DNA from: Polynucleobacter sp. HIN5
Lineage (GTDB): Bacteria; Pseudomonadota; Gammaproteobacteria; Burkholderiales; Burkholderiaceae
Length of the DNA: 64,000 nucleotides
Assembly (NCBI RefSeq): GCF_030297555.1
Contig: NZ_AP028136.1
Coordinates: 1,426,001-1,490,000, forward strand
Direction of reading: 5' to 3'
The notes beneath the pieces are model-generated. The model did not search any database and had not been told where the DNA came from. It saw nothing but the letters and a program-made list of their open reading frames with translations. Within the stretch, counting starts at the first letter, position 1; each line of letters begins with the position of its first letter. Below, piece by piece: positions 63,081 through 64,000 of this stretch. Both the position numbers and the translations under genes were made by a program.

Positions 63081-64000
63081 TTAATCGAGCTTAGCGCCTG
63101 ATTTCTTAACAACCTCAGCCCAACGGGTTACGTCGGAAGCAACTTGCTTACCAAATGCCTCGCCGTAAAGATTTGGGTTATCCGCACCGTTTTGAGCCCA
63201 AATCGCTTTCAACTTTGGTGAATTCAGGGCCTTTTGAACTTCAGCAGTCATCTTGTCAACGATTGGTTTTGGTGTTCCAGCAGGAGCAAACATGCCGTAC
63301 CAAGTCGATACACGATAGTCAGGCAAGCCAGCCTCTACAAACGTTGGTACGTTTGGAATCGCTGGATTGCGTTTATCGGAAGCAACGGCGATCGCAAACA
63401 ACTTACCCGCATTAATTTGCGGAGCGGATGTTCCCAAACCGTCGAATTCCAAATCAACCTGACCGGCAAGGAGATCGCTCATGGCTGGACCTGCGCCACG
63501 GTAAGGAATATGAACAATGAAGGTGCCTGACTGTATCTTAAATAGCTCGCCAGCAAGGTGATGCACGGTACCGCTGCCTGCGCTAGCAAAGTTATATTTA
63601 CCAGGGTTCTTCTTCATGAGCGCAATGAAGTCTTTTAAGTTACGAGCACTCACACGATTAGGGTTGACCACCAATACCTGTGGAACACTCGCTAGCAGTG
63701 CAACAGGAATGAAACTCTTTTGAATGTCATAGTCCAAGTTTTTGTACATGGAAGGAGCAATCGTATGATGCGATGCGCCGATGAACCAGGTATAGCCATC
63801 TGGTGCAGCTTTCGCTGCCACCGATGCACCGACCGTACCGCCTGCACCACCGCGGTTATCAATAATGAATTGTTTGCCCAATTGCTCGGTTAACTGAGCG
63901 GCCAAGGGACGGGCAAATGCGTCCGTTCCACCACCGGCTGGGAATGGGTTCAAAAATGTGACGGTTTTTGCTGGCCACTCTTGTGCATGAGCGGTGCTTG
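63081..64000 (-). CDS. TTT/Bug-type periplasmic binding protein, 5' end outside window
   Basis: About 306 residues are visible, the gene running off the right edge. The reading frame continues upstream of NPFPAGGGTDAFARPLAAQL to STAHAQEWPAK, the end of a signal peptide, so the ATG lies just beyond 64000. The Bug/TctC ligand loop (NPFPAGGGTDA), NRGGAGGTVGASVAAKAAPD and FVEAGLPDYRV are typical. Next to matB, so malonate or a similar dicarboxylate is a reasonable guess; its permease genes are not in view. Confidence 0.9.
   Translation of the reverse strand, partial: STAHAQEWPAKTVTFLNPFPAGGGTDAFARPLAAQLTEQLGKQFIIDNRGGAGGTVGASVAAKAAPDGYTWFIGASHHTIAPSMYKNLDYDIQKSFIPVALLASVPQVLVVNPNRVSARNLKDFIALMKKNPGKYNFASAGSGTVHHLAGELFKIQSGTFIVHIPYRGAGPAMSDLLAGQVDLEFDGLGTSAPQINAGKLFAIAVASDKRNPAIPNVPTFVEAGLPDYRVSTWYGMFAPAGTPKPIVDKMTAEVQKALNSPKLKAIWAQNGADNPNLYGEAFGKQVASDVTRWAEVVKKSGAKLD

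Overview
The window (64 kb, roughly 47-50% GC by eye, very compact gene packing) looks like the chromosome of a free-living freshwater betaproteobacterium of the Burkholderiaceae. The gene set and small-genome style point to Polynucleobacter: ftsK-lolA-serS-tRNA-Ser, nadE-glnB, a divergent hppA/ppa pair, many tripartite tricarboxylate transporter (TTT) parts, and extensive gene overlaps. This assignment is inferred from protein resemblance, not from a search. No prophage, insertion sequence, CRISPR array or rRNA operon was seen.

Layout. 0-7 kb: end of an ABC-F ATPase gene, prfC, a two-domain NMT1/TRIC fusion protein, a histidine phosphatase, an FAD dehydrogenase, a GNAT acetyltransferase, a previously uncalled 54-residue membrane protein and a K+ channel. 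7-13 kb: ftsK-lolA-serS-tRNA-Ser(CGA) on the minus strand, trxB, and a BrnT-type toxin-antitoxin pair with a well-formed promoter/operator. 13-22 kb: membrane (hppA) and soluble (ppa) pyrophosphatases, nadE-glnB, a RodZ-like HTH membrane protein, an orphan FixJ-type regulator, rubredoxin and ilvD. 22-26 kb: a copper pair (PCuAC + DUF2946) and a tctCBA transporter with an intergenic hairpin and tandem upstream repeats. 26-37 kb: tRNA-Thr(CGU), pepN, a GDT1-type Mn/Ca exporter, an Fe-S/CCG protein with DUF3501, an amino-acid permease with alanine dehydrogenase, a tiny Ala/Lys-rich secreted protein, tcdA, pdxH, msrA and a LeuE-type exporter. 37-50 kb: an RNA helicase with a highly structured leader, ubiC, hemCD, argH, an Orn/Lys/Arg decarboxylase, dcd, fdhD, metG and DUF3460-scpA-panC.

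50-57 kb is the accessory core of the window: an oxalate/formyl-CoA module. It has oxalyl-CoA decarboxylase (oxc), two formyl-CoA:oxalate CoA-transferase paralogues (frc), a stand-alone PAS protein, an ALDH1L1-type formyltransferase, and a divergently placed Crp/Fnr regulator. A perfect Fnr-like box sits at about -41.5 of a predicted oxc promoter. The CoA-transferases activate oxalate, Oxc decarboxylates oxalyl-CoA to formyl-CoA, and the formyltransferase may connect the formyl group to folate. FdhD, 5 kb away, would serve a formate dehydrogenase encoded elsewhere.

57-64 kb: a cobalamin riboswitch controlling a BtuB-like receptor and an unknown polytopic membrane protein; a coiled-coil protein with zapA, followed by a 6S RNA gene; a TauE/SafE permease; and malonyl-CoA synthetase (matB) with a TTT binding protein cut by the window edge, suggesting malonate use. 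The least explained signals are the alternative-pairing leader of the helicase gene (37.70-37.77 kb), the NMT1-TRIC fusion (2-3.7 kb), and the regulatory wiring of the oxalate module.
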